A stretch of 64,000 nucleotides of DNA from JAEUMD01 sp036768475 (GTDB taxonomy: Bacteria; Pseudomonadota; Alphaproteobacteria; Rhizobiales; Hyphomicrobiaceae). The notes under the pieces are model-generated. The model was given only the letters and a program-made list of their open reading frames with translations, was not told the origin of the DNA and made no database searches. The DNA is taken from positions 62,001-126,000 of the forward strand of contig DAIPMW010000011.1 of the NCBI GenBank assembly GCA_036768475.1, given 5' to 3'. Below, in pieces: positions 16,884-25,866 of the stretch (positions are counted from its first letter, which is position 1; each line of letters starts with the position of its first letter). Position numbers and translations under genes: made by a program.

Positions 16884-16909
16884 CGCCCGCACTCAGGAGG
16901 CCAATGGTC

Positions 16910-17407
16910 ATGGCTGTTTTCACCTACGGCACCGCAGAGTTCTGGGTCCTCGTGGCATTCCTGCTATTCTTCGGTATCGTTTTCTACCTGAAGGTTCCGG
17001 CGCAGATGAACCGTGCGCTCGATTCGCGCGCGGAAGCCATCAAGAAGGAGCTGGACGACGCGCGGATGCTGCGCGAGGAAGCGCAGGCGCTGCTCGCCGA
17101 TTATCAGAAGAAGAGCCGCGAGGCCGAGGAAGAGGCCAAGAGCATCATCGAGCAAGCGCGTCGCGAGGCCGAATCACTCGCCGCCGAGACCGAGAAGCAG
17201 CTTGCAGAATCGGTCGCCCGGCGTTCGAAGATGGCTGAGGACAAGATCGCGCGTGCCGAGGCCCAAGCCCTGGCTGAGGTTCGTGGCTCGGCCGTCGATG
17301 CAGCTCTCAAGGCTGCGGAGAAAATTCTGGCCGGCAAGGTTACCGGCGCCAAATCCAACGAGCTCATCAAGCAGAGCTTGGCCGACATCAAGGGCAAGCT
17401 TAATTGA
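16910..17407 (+). CDS. atpF: F0 ATP synthase subunit b
   Basis: A 165-residue stator subunit: one N-terminal membrane helix (FWVLVAFLLFFGIVFYL) and a long coiled coil with alternating Glu, Arg and Ala. ATG 16910 is preferred because AGGAGG (16895-16900) is 9 nt upstream; ATG 16904 is only 3 nt from it. Last gene of the F0 operon; a composite A/B repeat starts 18 bp after the stop. Confidence 0.95.
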   Translation: MAVFTYGTAEFWVLVAFLLFFGIVFYLKVPAQMNRALDSRAEAIKKELDDARMLREEAQALLADYQKKSREAEEEAKSIIEQARREAESLAAETEKQLAESVARRSKMAEDKIARAEAQALAEVRGSAVDAALKAAEKILAGKVTGAKSNELIKQSLADIKGKLN

Positions 17408-17424
17408 TCCCCTTTTTGGGTGGC

Positions 17425-17543
17425 TAGAGTCTGATCGGCTGAGATGGAAGCACGACTGCTTCCATTGAAGCCGTGATTGAGGCCCAAAGAGATAAAGCAG
17501 GCCACAACGGCCAGGCGTGATTCAATCTAAACCTGACCTGCCC
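17425..17543 (-). repeat. Family B repeat, reverse copy
   Basis: Contains the perfect hairpin TGGAAGCA-CGAC-TGCTTCCA, then GGCCACAACGGCC and TTCAATCTAAACCTGACCTG. It matches, in reverse, the copies at 22890 and 63673. It is directly followed by a family A copy. Confidence 0.75.
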
Positions 17544-17627
17544 TAAGGCATGTTGAGCTGAAGTGCGCAGTGGTTCAGCGTGAAAAACTTGTTTGAAACA
17601 AGGTGTTGGATCGCATCAAGCCTATCG
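17544..17627 (+). repeat. Family A repeat, copy 4
   Basis: GGCATGTTGAGCTGAAGTG, then GCAGTGGTTCAGCGTGAAAAAC and CAAGGTGTTGGATCGC match the family A consensus; the second hairpin is truncated. It abuts the B copy to its left. Confidence 0.7.
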
Positions 17628-17905
17628 GCTAACCCTCTTGCGCATTAAGGGAAGAGTTCGGCGCGCTGACGCCAGCCCGCAGGTGTAAACCGGGCTGGTC
17701 CTCATCAGGCCGGTGATTTGCTGGAATTGCCCATTCGTGATGGATGAAGAGCCTGGACGGCCGCCGCCGCCGGGCCTTTTGTTTTCTGCGGCCAATCCAG
17801 ATGGAATAGAACAGACTTCAACCGGCTCGTTCGCAATATGTAGAGAAGGGGGCATTCTGTCACCAAGATGCCCGTGTCCACTCCCAGTCAGAATCCGACG
17901 ATGCC
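17628..17905. other. Intergenic remainder between atpF and the convergent aminotransferase
   Basis: No gene seen. A GC-rich block followed by TTTTGTTTTC near 17760-17785 may terminate transcription, but no clean stem was found. Confidence 0.4.
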
Positions 17906-19120
17906 TCAGGCCACCGCGATCAGCTTGCCGAGCCTAGCGACACCTTCGGCGATTTGCGCTTCGTTCGGCAGCGAATAGCTCAGCCGGATCGTGTTTTTGC
18001 CCGAGCCGTCGGTGAAGAACGCGCCGCCGGGAACGAAGGCAACGCCTGCTTCCGTAATGGCCCGATGCAGGATCTCCGCGCCGTCCAGATGGCGGGGTAG
18101 CGTCACCCATATGAACAGGCCGCCTTCGGGCGTTGTCCAGCTCACACCAGACGGCATGTTGGCCTGCAGGGCAGCGAGCATTGCATCGCGGCGCGCCCGG
18201 TAGTGCTGCGCGGCTTTCGCCACCTGGTCGTCATAGGTCTCGGCTGCCAGGCGCTCCATCACCATCTGGTTGATGAGCGAGCAGTTGAGATCGGAAGCCT
18301 GTTTGATAAGCGTCAGGCGGCGCACGATGGGTTCGGCCGCACAAACCCAGCCTATGCGCAGCCCCGGCGTGAGTGTCTTGGAGAAGGTGCCGCAATAGAT
18401 GACGCGCGAGGAATTGAGATCGCCGCCGTGGCGCGCGACGTCAAGCGCCTGGATCGCCGGTACGGGCTCGCCGGCGAAGCGCAAATCGACATAAGCCGTA
18501 TCCTCGATGATGGGACAATCAAGCTCCTCGGCCAAGGCGATGAGGCCGCGACGAGCTTCCGCAGTGAGTGTCTCGCCAGTCGGATTGGCGAAGTCGGGAA
18601 CGACGTAAGCGAACTTGACCGAGCCGCCATTGAGGGAGGCCGCCTCGCGATAGGTTGCAGGTGTGCGGTTTCCGCTCTCGGGCCGCAGGGTGTCGTAGCG
18701 CGGCTCATAGGCTGAAAACGCCTGCAGCGCCCCGAGATAGGTCGGAGCGGTGACCAGCGCGGTGTCGCCTGGCGTTAAGAAGAGCTTTCCCAGGAACTCC
18801 AGCGCCTGCTGCGAACCCGATGTCACGAGGATATTGTCGGCGCGCGCGGGCACACCGAGGCTGCCCATATGCCGGGCGATCCACGCGCGCAACGGTGGGT
18901 ATCCCTCACTGACGGAGTACTGCAGACCTTGCGACGATTTTACCGGATCGGCGAGGATTTGCGCGTAGGCAGCGGCGGCGGCTTCCTTGGGAAACAGTGC
19001 GGGATCTGGAATGCCACCGGCGAACGAGATGATGCCCGGCTTTTCGAGGAGCTTCAGAAGCTCGCGGATCTCGGAAGCGCGCATCGCTTCCGCCCGCCTC
19101 GCATACCGCGGCTCGTACAT
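17906..19120 (-). CDS. PLP-dependent class I/II aminotransferase
   Basis: A 404-residue fold-type I aminotransferase. The N-terminus with PGIISFAGGIPDPALFP and the core ILVTSGSQQALEFLGKLF resemble the 2-aminoadipate/kynurenine (LysN, KAT/AadAT-like) subgroup. The PLP Lys is K248 in GTFSKTLTPGLRIGW; VVPDFANPTGET and DTAYVDLRF bind the cofactor ring; the substrate-carboxylate Arg is in NTIRLSYSLP near the C-terminus. ATG 19120 has AGAGG 8 nt upstream; a start at 19141 is less well supported. No helix-turn-helix domain is present, so it is not a MocR regulator. Exact substrate (branched-chain, aromatic or aminoadipate) cannot be told. Confidence 0.88.
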   Translation of the reverse strand: MYEPRYARRAEAMRASEIRELLKLLEKPGIISFAGGIPDPALFPKEAAAAAYAQILADPVKSSQGLQYSVSEGYPPLRAWIARHMGSLGVPARADNILVTSGSQQALEFLGKLFLTPGDTALVTAPTYLGALQAFSAYEPRYDTLRPESGNRTPATYREAASLNGGSVKFAYVVPDFANPTGETLTAEARRGLIALAEELDCPIIEDTAYVDLRFAGEPVPAIQALDVARHGGDLNSSRVIYCGTFSKTLTPGLRIGWVCAAEPIVRRLTLIKQASDLNCSLINQMVMERLAAETYDDQVAKAAQHYRARRDAMLAALQANMPSGVSWTTPEGGLFIWVTLPRHLDGAEILHRAITEAGVAFVPGGAFFTDGSGKNTIRLSYSLPNEAQIAEGVARLGKLIAVA

Positions 19121-19324
19121 GGATGAACCTCTGACAGGCAAGGACTAACAAGCAAGGGACTTCGGTGGCCGTGCGCCGTGACCGGCGCCGACTGCGATAG
19201 GGGCTGTAACGCCCCCATCCGCACGACCAGCGCGGCGGCAGATATGTCAACCTTGCTGACCCTTTTGTCAATCGGGATGAAGCAGCGCAGGGCAGCCACT
19301 CCGCCCTATGCGCCAGCGGACGTA

Positions 19325-19990
19325 TCAACCCGCTCCGGGAGCCTTGGCGCGGTCGAAGGATACGAACAGCTCGTATTCGCCAGGGCGCGAGCCTTCCGCA
19401 ACCGGGAACGTCACCTCGCGCACCGCCGAGAAGTAGCCGATCGGCTTGTCGAGCGCGACCGCGACGTCGATCTTCATGGCGTCGGCGGCGATCTTGGCAT
19501 TCGAGCCGTCGGTGACCATAACGTTGATGGGAAGCGTGACTGTGCCGGTCTGTCCGCGTGGGCCAAGGAGAACGCGGCCGGAGAAACCGTATTTCACGGT
19601 GACGCGGCCAGCCTCAATATGGCATTCACGCGCCGTCTTGGTGATCTCGCCTCGATGCATGATGGCGAGGCCATCGCCAGTCCGACCCGGCTCATAGAAC
19701 GTAATATTGTTGTCGCCCGGACGCGCGGTCAGACGCGGGCATCCCGGATTGATACCTCCGGTAATCGTGGGACCGGCCGAAGATCCATCTGCCTTGGCGG
19801 CCGAGAGCAGCTGTTCCTCGCTGACCTCGCCCGTGCCGTCGGCCACGGTCGGCTTCGAAGAGCCGAACATGCCGCCGCCCAATCCGGAAGTGATCGAAGA
19901 CATGCCGCATCCTGCCAGCGCGAGCGAAACGCCGCCCGCCAGACTAACGGCAACTGCGCGACGCCAACGCGCCGCTGAGGATTGCGTCAT
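19325..19990 (-). CDS. Putative lipoprotein, unknown function
   Basis: A 221-residue protein with a lipobox LALAGC (C28) after a basic n-region, so probably anchored in the periplasm. A Gly/Ser-rich linker follows, then an all-beta-like domain with the segments CPRLTARPGDNNITFYEPG, CHIEAGRVTVKYGFSGRVLLGP and YELFVSFDR. I recognise a similar uncharacterised family in rhizobia but no function. ATG 19990 was chosen since it puts the signal at the N-terminus; an in-frame ATG at 20059 exists. It is divergent from ispH. Confidence 0.72.
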   Translation of the reverse strand: MTQSSAARWRRAVAVSLAGGVSLALAGCGMSSITSGLGGGMFGSSKPTVADGTGEVSEEQLLSAAKADGSSAGPTITGGINPGCPRLTARPGDNNITFYEPGRTGDGLAIMHRGEITKTARECHIEAGRVTVKYGFSGRVLLGPRGQTGTVTLPINVMVTDGSNAKIAADAMKIDVAVALDKPIGYFSAVREVTFPVAEGSRPGEYELFVSFDRAKAPGAG

Positions 19991-20205
19991 GACGCCCCAA
20001 TCCGCATAATCGCGCCGCCCGAAGGAGGCACGACAGGCCAAAAACACTCGCCGCTTCATACGCGAGAAATCCGGACACAGCCCCCCAAGAGGCGTTCACG
20101 TGTGTTCCGACTCAAATTTAGCACCCCCCGGTGGCAGCCGCCAAGCCGCGCCCCAATCGACCCTGTTGAGAGACGACGTTAACCTGAATAAAGGCACCCT
20201 GATCG

Positions 20206-21237
20206 ATGTCCGAGCGCCACGACCGCGACACAATCCCGGATACTTCCCTCCCGGCTTCCGCAATCTCGGAGCCCGCCACCTGCATGCGCCCCGAACTGCG
20301 CCTGCTGTTGGCCGCTCCGCGCGGATTCTGTGCCGGCGTCGACCGCGCGATCCAGATTGTCGAGTTGGCGCTCGCCAAGTATGGCTCGCCGGTCTATGTC
20401 CGGCACGAGATTGTGCACAATCGGTATGTCGTGGACAGCCTCAAGGCGAAAGGCGCCATTTTTGTGGAGGAGTTGGACGAGATCCCGGAAACGGACCAAC
20501 CCGTGATCTTTTCGGCACACGGCGTGGCCAAGGCCGTTCCTGCAGCCGCGAAGGCGCGCAACATGTTCGTGCTCGACGCGACGTGTCCACTGGTTTTCAA
20601 GGTGCATTTCGAGGCTGAGCGGCACCACCGCGAGGGCAGAGAGATCGCTCTGATCGGACACGCCGGGCATCCGGAGGTGGACGGAACGATGGGACAGCTT
20701 CCGCAAGGCGCGGTGCATCTCATCGAGACGGTGGCCGATGCACGCGAATTCATGCCGCGCGATCCAGCGCAGCTCGCCTATGTGACGCAGACGACGCTGT
20801 CGCTGGACGATACGGCGGCGATCGTCGAGGTCCTGAAAGAACGGTTCCCTGCGATCAAGTCGCCGCACAAGGAGGACATCTGCTACGCCACGACCAACCG
20901 CCAGAACGCGGTCAAGGCGATCGCCCCGCAGATCGACTGTCTCCTTGTCGTCGGGGCTCCCAACAGCTCCAACTCACTGCGCCTGGTCGAGGTGGGCGCG
21001 CGGGCAGGATGCGCCCGCTCGCGGCTGATCCAGCGGGCCGATGACATCGTCTGGGAGGACCTGAAAGGCGCACGAACCATTGGAATCACGGCCGGAGCCT
21101 CGGCGCCTGAGGTGCTCGTTGACGAGGTGATTGCGGCCCTCAAAACGCGTTTTGACGTTACCGTTGAGGTGGTCAGCACCGCGGAGGAACGTATCGCCTT
21201 CAACATCCCGCGCGAGCTGAGACCACCTGCTGCATGA
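20206..21237 (+). CDS. ispH: 4-hydroxy-3-methylbut-2-enyl diphosphate reductase
   Basis: A 343-residue IspH (LytB), the last enzyme of the MEP pathway, reducing HMBPP to IPP and DMAPP. The three cluster-ligand Cys are C42 (RGFCAGVDRAI), C127 (LDATCPLV) and C226 (EDICYATTNRQ); substrate His residues lie in RHEIVHN and SAHGVA, and the catalytic Glu in GHPEVDGTMGQ. The N-terminal 27 residues before MRPELRLLLAAPRGFCAG are not conserved, so translation may start at an internal ATG. It leads the group ispH-thrB-rnhA on the plus strand. Confidence 0.97.
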   Translation: MSERHDRDTIPDTSLPASAISEPATCMRPELRLLLAAPRGFCAGVDRAIQIVELALAKYGSPVYVRHEIVHNRYVVDSLKAKGAIFVEELDEIPETDQPVIFSAHGVAKAVPAAAKARNMFVLDATCPLVFKVHFEAERHHREGREIALIGHAGHPEVDGTMGQLPQGAVHLIETVADAREFMPRDPAQLAYVTQTTLSLDDTAAIVEVLKERFPAIKSPHKEDICYATTNRQNAVKAIAPQIDCLLVVGAPNSSNSLRLVEVGARAGCARSRLIQRADDIVWEDLKGARTIGITAGASAPEVLVDEVIAALKTRFDVTVEVVSTAEERIAFNIPRELRPPAA

Positions 21238-21400
21238 CGACACCGGGCACTCCGTCGTAAAAAGAGAGTCGACCGAGAGATCGCTCAAGTGGGCGCATGC
21301 TTTCCAGCCGCGAGGCCCAGATCGGGCCCCACTCCACGCGTTGATCACCTGCCCCACCCACCTCAGCCGCCGTTCCGGCACCCACCCACCGAAGAGAGCC

Positions 21401-22369
21401 ATGGCCGTCTATACCGAAGTTACCGACGAGGACCTGGGGGCCTTCATCGCCGAATACGGCGTGGGTGAACTCTTGTCATTCAAGGGGATCGCCGAGGGCG
21501 TCGAAAACACGAACTACATTCTCCACACCAGCACCGGTCCCTACATTCTGACGCTTTACGAGAAACGTGTGGCGCGTGAGGATCTGCCGTACTTCCTCGG
21601 CCTCATGCAGCATCTTTCGGCGCGCGGCGTACCTTGTCCGCTCCCCGTGGCCAAAGCCAACGGCGAAGTCCTGGGCGAGCTTGCCGGCCGGGCCGCCGCG
21701 CTCGTCACGTTCCTGGAGGGGTTCTGGGCGCGCAGACCGAGAGCGGACCATTGTGCGCAGGTGGGCAAGGCTCTGGCTGAGCTGCATCTGGCGGGTCACG
21801 ATTTCCCGATGCACAGGGCCAACGCACTCGGGCCGGCCGGATGGCGACCGCTGTTCGAACGCTTCCAGGGAGGTGCCAACGAGATCGCGCCACACCTGGT
21901 GGACACGATTTCAGATGAGTTGGACCAACTCGCCTCGTTGTGGCCCAACGAGCTGCCGTCCGGCGTCATTCACGCGGATCTCTTTCCCGACAACGTCTTT
22001 TTCATCGGCGACACTCTGTCAGGGCTCATCGATTTCTATTTCGCGTGCAACGACTATCTCGCTTATGACCTTGCGATCTGCCTCAATGCTTGGTGTTTCG
22101 AGAAGAATTTCCAGCTCAACATGACTAGCAGCCGGGCGCTCATTCGCGGGTATGAGACGGTGCGCCCGCTCAGCAGCGGCGAACGCGATGCCATGCCGGT
22201 GCTGGCGCGCGGGGCGGCACTGCGCTTCCTCCTGACGCGCGCTTATGATTGGCTCAACACGCCACCCGGCGCCATCGTCAAGCCACACGATCCGCTCGAT
22301 TACCTCCGCAGGCTCAGGTTCCATCGCACGGTCGCGTCGATTGCAGGCTATACCGGCGAGGAAGCCTGA
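21401..22369 (+). CDS. thrB: Homoserine kinase (APH-fold, ThrB type II)
   Basis: A 322-residue homoserine kinase of the alphaproteobacterial/pseudomonad type, with an aminoglycoside-phosphotransferase-like fold rather than the GHMP fold. Motifs: EGVENTNYIL (nucleotide loop), catalytic HADLFPDN at 191-198 and the metal-binding D211 of LIDFYFACND. It converts homoserine to O-phosphohomoserine for ThrC, whose gene is at 32455-33897. ATG 21401 is chosen by family alignment; GAAGAGAG precedes it. Its stop TGA overlaps the ATG of rnhA by one base. Confidence 0.93.
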   Translation: MAVYTEVTDEDLGAFIAEYGVGELLSFKGIAEGVENTNYILHTSTGPYILTLYEKRVAREDLPYFLGLMQHLSARGVPCPLPVAKANGEVLGELAGRAAALVTFLEGFWARRPRADHCAQVGKALAELHLAGHDFPMHRANALGPAGWRPLFERFQGGANEIAPHLVDTISDELDQLASLWPNELPSGVIHADLFPDNVFFIGDTLSGLIDFYFACNDYLAYDLAICLNAWCFEKNFQLNMTSSRALIRGYETVRPLSSGERDAMPVLARGAALRFLLTRAYDWLNTPPGAIVKPHDPLDYLRRLRFHRTVASIAGYTGEEA

Positions 22370-22824
22370 TGAGCAGTCCGCGCAAGCCGCATGTGATAAT
22401 CTATACAGATGGCGCCTGCTCGGGGAATCCAGGCCCCGGCGGATGGGGCGCGATCCTCATGTCGGGGCATCATCGCAAAGAGTTGAACGGGGGTGAAGCC
22501 GCCACCACCAACAACCGGATGGAGCTCTTTGCGGCAATCGCGGCGCTGGAACAGCTCAAGGGCCCGAGCCGCGTCGAGCTGCACACCGACAGTGCCTATC
22601 TGAGAAACGGAATCATGCAGTGGATTCACGGCTGGAAGCGCAACGGTTGGCGCACGGCTAACCGCAAATCTGTGAAGAACGCAGAGTTATGGCAGCGCCT
22701 GGACGAGGCGACAAAACGCCATGAGATCACGTGGCACTGGGTGAAAGGGCATTCGGGACATCCCGAAAATGAGCGTGCCGACGAACTGGCGCGCGCGGGA
22801 ATGGCGCCGTTCCAGTCGGCATAG
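22369..22824 (+). CDS. rnhA: Ribonuclease HI
   Basis: A 151-residue type 1 RNase H degrading RNA in RNA:DNA hybrids. The DEDD catalytic residues are D14 (YTDGACSGNPG), E52 (NRMELFAAI), D74 (HTDSAYL) and D138 (ERADELAR), each four positions later than in E. coli. ATG 22369 overlaps the thrB stop (TGATG), implying translational coupling. With rnhB at 1671 the window holds both RNase H types. Confidence 0.97.
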   Translation: MSSPRKPHVIIYTDGACSGNPGPGGWGAILMSGHHRKELNGGEAATTNNRMELFAAIAALEQLKGPSRVELHTDSAYLRNGIMQWIHGWKRNGWRTANRKSVKNAELWQRLDEATKRHEITWHWVKGHSGHPENERADELARAGMAPFQSA

Positions 22825-22889
22825 CGACACGTATCACACCCGAAATTCGGGATTTGTCGCGTCAGTGCGAGAGGACGAGAGGAAATGAC

Positions 22890-23022
22890 GCGGCCAGAGT
22901 AGGTCGCTTTTGATTGAACCACGTCTGGCCGTTTTGGCCTGCCCTATCTCTTTGTTTGAGAGACTGATTCACGGCTTCGATGAAAACAGTCGTGCATCCG
23001 TCGAAGCCGATCAGGCTCTGGG
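22890..23022 (+). repeat. Family B repeat, forward copy
   Basis: About 130 bp: GTAGGTCGCTTTTGATTGAA, GTCTGGCCGTTTTGGCC, CTCTTTGTTTGAGAGACTGA, ACGGCTTCGATGAAAACAGT and the end CGAAGCCGATCAGGCTCTGG. Same order as the copy at 63673. It occupies much of the 466-bp gap after rnhA; the rest shows no gene. Confidence 0.75.
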
Positions 23023-23290
23023 TTCGTCCGCCGCAGATGCCCCAATCTGCCAAGTTTTGGAGAGACCGTAATTCCAAGACTACATTCGTTGCGCACCGAT
23101 GCACCGATGCTTCACCTTTCGACTTTGGCCAGAGACCCATTGGAACCGGACGCGCAATTGCATAAATTGTCACCGGAGGCAGTCATACTCGAGGCTCGTA
23201 TATCAACATTGCGTGCGCCCCCTCCGCGCCCCAGAGACCAACTCTTCGCTGCGGGTTCAACTTTCACAACCCACCTGGGAGAATCATTAG

Positions 23291-23680
23291 ATGCCGATGC
23301 TCGCTTTCCTCCTTGCCTTCGCTACCGCCCTGTTTGCCACGGACATGTCGGCGAAGGCCGACACGCTCTCCGGCTCATGGGCGGGCGGTGGATCGGTCCA
23401 CTATTCGGAAACGCGCGAGCGCGCGAGATGCCGCGCAACATTTTCACGTGTTTCGGGCACGCTCTACCGGATGAACGCCTCGTGCGCGACGCCATCCGGC
23501 CGCGTGGACCAGTCTGCGACGGTGAACCGCGTCGGCAATAATGAGTACGCCGGCAACTTTCACAACAGCCAGTACAACGTCTCCGGCTCGATCCACATAC
23601 GACTGCACGGCAATACGCAGTACGTCAAACTGAGCGGCGCTGGCGCCGGCGGTGGCACCTTCAAATTGCGCCGCAGATAG
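23291..23680 (+). CDS. Small secreted beta-rich protein (129 aa), unknown
   Basis: A 129-residue protein with a signal peptide (about 1-23, ending MSAKA). The mature part begins DTLSGSWAGGGSVHYS and has repeated short strands with Gly, Thr and Asn and two Cys (RCRATF, NASCATPSG) likely forming a disulfide. The pattern LSGSWxGGGxV with NVSGSIHIRL resembles small periplasmic beta-sandwich proteins of rhizobia; no specific function is known. Possible regulatory signals are hidden by the B repeat upstream. Confidence 0.68.
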   Translation: MPMLAFLLAFATALFATDMSAKADTLSGSWAGGGSVHYSETRERARCRATFSRVSGTLYRMNASCATPSGRVDQSATVNRVGNNEYAGNFHNSQYNVSGSIHIRLHGNTQYVKLSGAGAGGGTFKLRRR

Positions 23681-23752
23681 CGTGCGCTGCAACGCGCACA
23701 AGCGCGACACCTGATCTGCTCCAAGAAAGCGATGATCGATAACAGCAGATTT

Positions 23753-23785
23753 GGCAATGGCCGGGAGATGATCCCGGCCATTGCC
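23753..23785. terminator. Bidirectional hairpin terminator
   Basis: Perfect 14-bp arms GGCAATGGCCGGGA (23753-23766) and TCCCGGCCATTGCC (23772-23785), loop GATGA. It separates two convergent genes; on the minus strand it is followed by AAATCTG. Confidence 0.8.
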
Positions 23786-23813
23786 TTGTAGGCAGGACTT
23801 CGGCTTGTGATCG

Positions 23814-24311
23814 TCAGATCCCGTTGCCCATGATACCGCACAATGCCTCGGCGCTCGACTTGTTGTGCTCGGATGGCACGTCCTCGACGTTGAGCACTTC
23901 AACCACGCCATCATCGACGAGCATGGCGTAACGCTTCGAGCGTATGCCCATGCCACGTGCGGAAAGATCGACATCGAGTCCGATCGCTGTGGCGAAAGCA
24001 GCCGTTCCATCGGCCAGCATCAGGATTTTGTCCATCGCACCGGTATCCTTGGCCCAGTAGTCGAGGACGAAGATGTCGTTCACGGCCGTGCAGGCGATGG
24101 TGTCCACCCCCTTGCTCGCCAACTCATTGAGATGCGTGAGGAAGCCCGGCAGATGCTTATGGTGGCACGTCGGCGTATAGGCGCCCGGAACGGCAAACAG
24201 CGCCACCTTCTTACCTGCGAAGACATCGGATGTCTTGACGGGCTTGGGGCCATCAGGGCCCATTACGGTGAACGTTGCATCTGGCAGCCGCTCACCAATC
24301 TTGATCGTCAT
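23814..24311 (-). CDS. Prx5-type peroxiredoxin
   Basis: A 165-residue cytoplasmic peroxiredoxin of the Prx5/type II group, reducing hydrogen peroxide and organic peroxides with glutaredoxin or thioredoxin as donor. The peroxidatic Cys is C49 in PGAYTPTCHHKHLPGF; a second Cys, C74 (TIACTAVND), is at the position conserved in this subgroup. Length is typical. The minus-strand neighbour upstream is a DsbD-N-like protein, again thiol chemistry, but with a gap of 187 bp. Confidence 0.93.
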   Translation of the reverse strand: MTIKIGERLPDATFTVMGPDGPKPVKTSDVFAGKKVALFAVPGAYTPTCHHKHLPGFLTHLNELASKGVDTIACTAVNDIFVLDYWAKDTGAMDKILMLADGTAAFATAIGLDVDLSARGMGIRSKRYAMLVDDGVVEVLNVEDVPSEHNKSSAEALCGIMGNGI

Positions 24312-24498
24312 GCGTTGATCCTCTCCAGTTCATCGGGTTATGCGCATCTGCCTTGCCGGCAATGCGTTCGTTGGGGGGCCTTGGTGGCGCACTCAGGTTA
24401 TGTGCAAACCGGGTAAACCGCCAGTGGCAGCAACGTCCACGGAGTGTTGTCGCGTGTACCCGATCCCTGTCGGATGACCGGCCTGCCGGCGCACACCG

Positions 24499-25491
24499 TC
24501 ACTGCAGAATGAAAGACGCCTCGGCCTGGCCTGCTTCCGAAACCATCGTGACGCGCAATGACTGGCCTTTCAGGGCGGCAACATCAGCGCCTTTCGACAA
24601 CTCTATGACGTAGATTTGCGCACCCTCGGCACCCTCGCCCTTGTGGACCGTCATCGGCACGTACTCCCCCACAGGCCCCTCGACGAAGACATCCGCGTCT
24701 TTGGTCCCACCGGGAAACAGGACGTGGAGTGTCACCGTGGGCTCGGCGGCGGCGAGATCTGTTTCCACCTTGGCCAGCCGTGGCACCATATTTTCAGCTT
24801 CTGTCCGTATTGCAGCTGCCGGCGTGGGTACACGCGCCAGTGCAGACTTGATCTCATTTGAGAGCGGTGCGCCCCCCGGCGGAATCGCGATCTCGTAAGT
24901 GCCTTCACTCGGTACGCAGATGTCGTGGCACACACCGAATGCCAGCATCAGTCGCAGCTTGACCGGACGTGTGGAATCCTTCGCCTCGATCAAGACAGGG
25001 AACACCACATGATCCTTATATCCGATCGTGCTTCCCGCCCGGTCGGTAAGACGTCGGGGGGCGGGGTAATAGACGACGGCGGAGGCTACGTTCTCAGATT
25101 CGCTCCAGTCAAACTCGGGCGGCACGCCGCCTGCGTCACCCGGAATGCGCCAGTACGTTTTCCAGCCTGGCGTAAGCTCCATTTCCAGACCGGCCGCTAG
25201 AGATGTCGTCGCCTGACCGGAACCCGGCTTGCCGACCGGAACGTGGCCGGCCACCAGACGCGTTCGCACGTTATGGCCCTGCACCCATTCGGTCGCCAGA
25301 GACTGCGCCGCGAGACTGGCACTTCCCAGAATACTGACACTCAGAATACCGGCCAGAATGGCCACGCCCCACAGGCTGGTGCCAAAAGCGCAGCCGGCCG
25401 CGCGTCGCCACATACAGGGGCCACCACATGTATCCGGAAGGCCGCAATAAGCCAGACCTGCATGACCTGTTTTCGTCGTGTAACCGATCAT
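24499..25491 (-). CDS. DsbD N-terminal-like (DsbC/ScsB-type) periplasmic protein
   Basis: A 330-residue protein with an N-terminal hydrophobic segment (about 36-62, WGVAILAGILSVSILGSASL), then a domain of the DsbD-alpha/ScsB type. The paired Cys are C188 and C192 in FGVCHDICVPSEG; the segment PGWKTYWRIPGDAGGVPPEF is also typical. It lacks the membrane and thioredoxin domains of full DsbD, so it would accept or pass electrons from another membrane protein. ATG 25491 was chosen because AAGGAG precedes it; an internal ATG at 25413 would give a more usual signal-peptide length. In related genomes it neighbours yqgE, as here (divergent). Confidence 0.83.
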   Translation of the reverse strand: MIGYTTKTGHAGLAYCGLPDTCGGPCMWRRAAGCAFGTSLWGVAILAGILSVSILGSASLAAQSLATEWVQGHNVRTRLVAGHVPVGKPGSGQATTSLAAGLEMELTPGWKTYWRIPGDAGGVPPEFDWSESENVASAVVYYPAPRRLTDRAGSTIGYKDHVVFPVLIEAKDSTRPVKLRLMLAFGVCHDICVPSEGTYEIAIPPGGAPLSNEIKSALARVPTPAAAIRTEAENMVPRLAKVETDLAAAEPTVTLHVLFPGGTKDADVFVEGPVGEYVPMTVHKGEGAEGAQIYVIELSKGADVAALKGQSLRVTMVSEAGQAEASFILQ

Positions 25492-25866
25492 TCTGCTCCT
25501 TTACGTCCGCTATGTCCGATCCTGACGATTGGATACAATCGGCGCGAACTGAAAAACCATTCGTGACCCGGGTGCGTTTACGGGGCAACGAGCGTGCCAT
25601 GCACGAAGGTCACCAAGTTTGGCGGGAATCCGAGACTACGCCAAGTCAATCCGTGATCAATCCGCCGTCATTGACGGACACGAGCAATATCAACTGGATA
25701 ATCTACGCCATATATATGTTTGTGCGATCGAACCACGATTTGCGGGCATCTTCGCGATCTCGTTGTCTACCGTCCCGCTTAATACCTCAGTCGCAATGAA
25801 GTCTGGTAAAATGACTCTAACGGAGACGGCTTCACAGGGGGGCCGCCAAGGGGCTAGTGTTAGGCC
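25492..25866. other. Divergent intergenic region, DsbD-N-like / yqgE
   Basis: 375 bp without a convincing gene. An AT-richer stretch (25690-25830) probably carries the promoters; no known operator was recognised. Confidence 0.4.
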
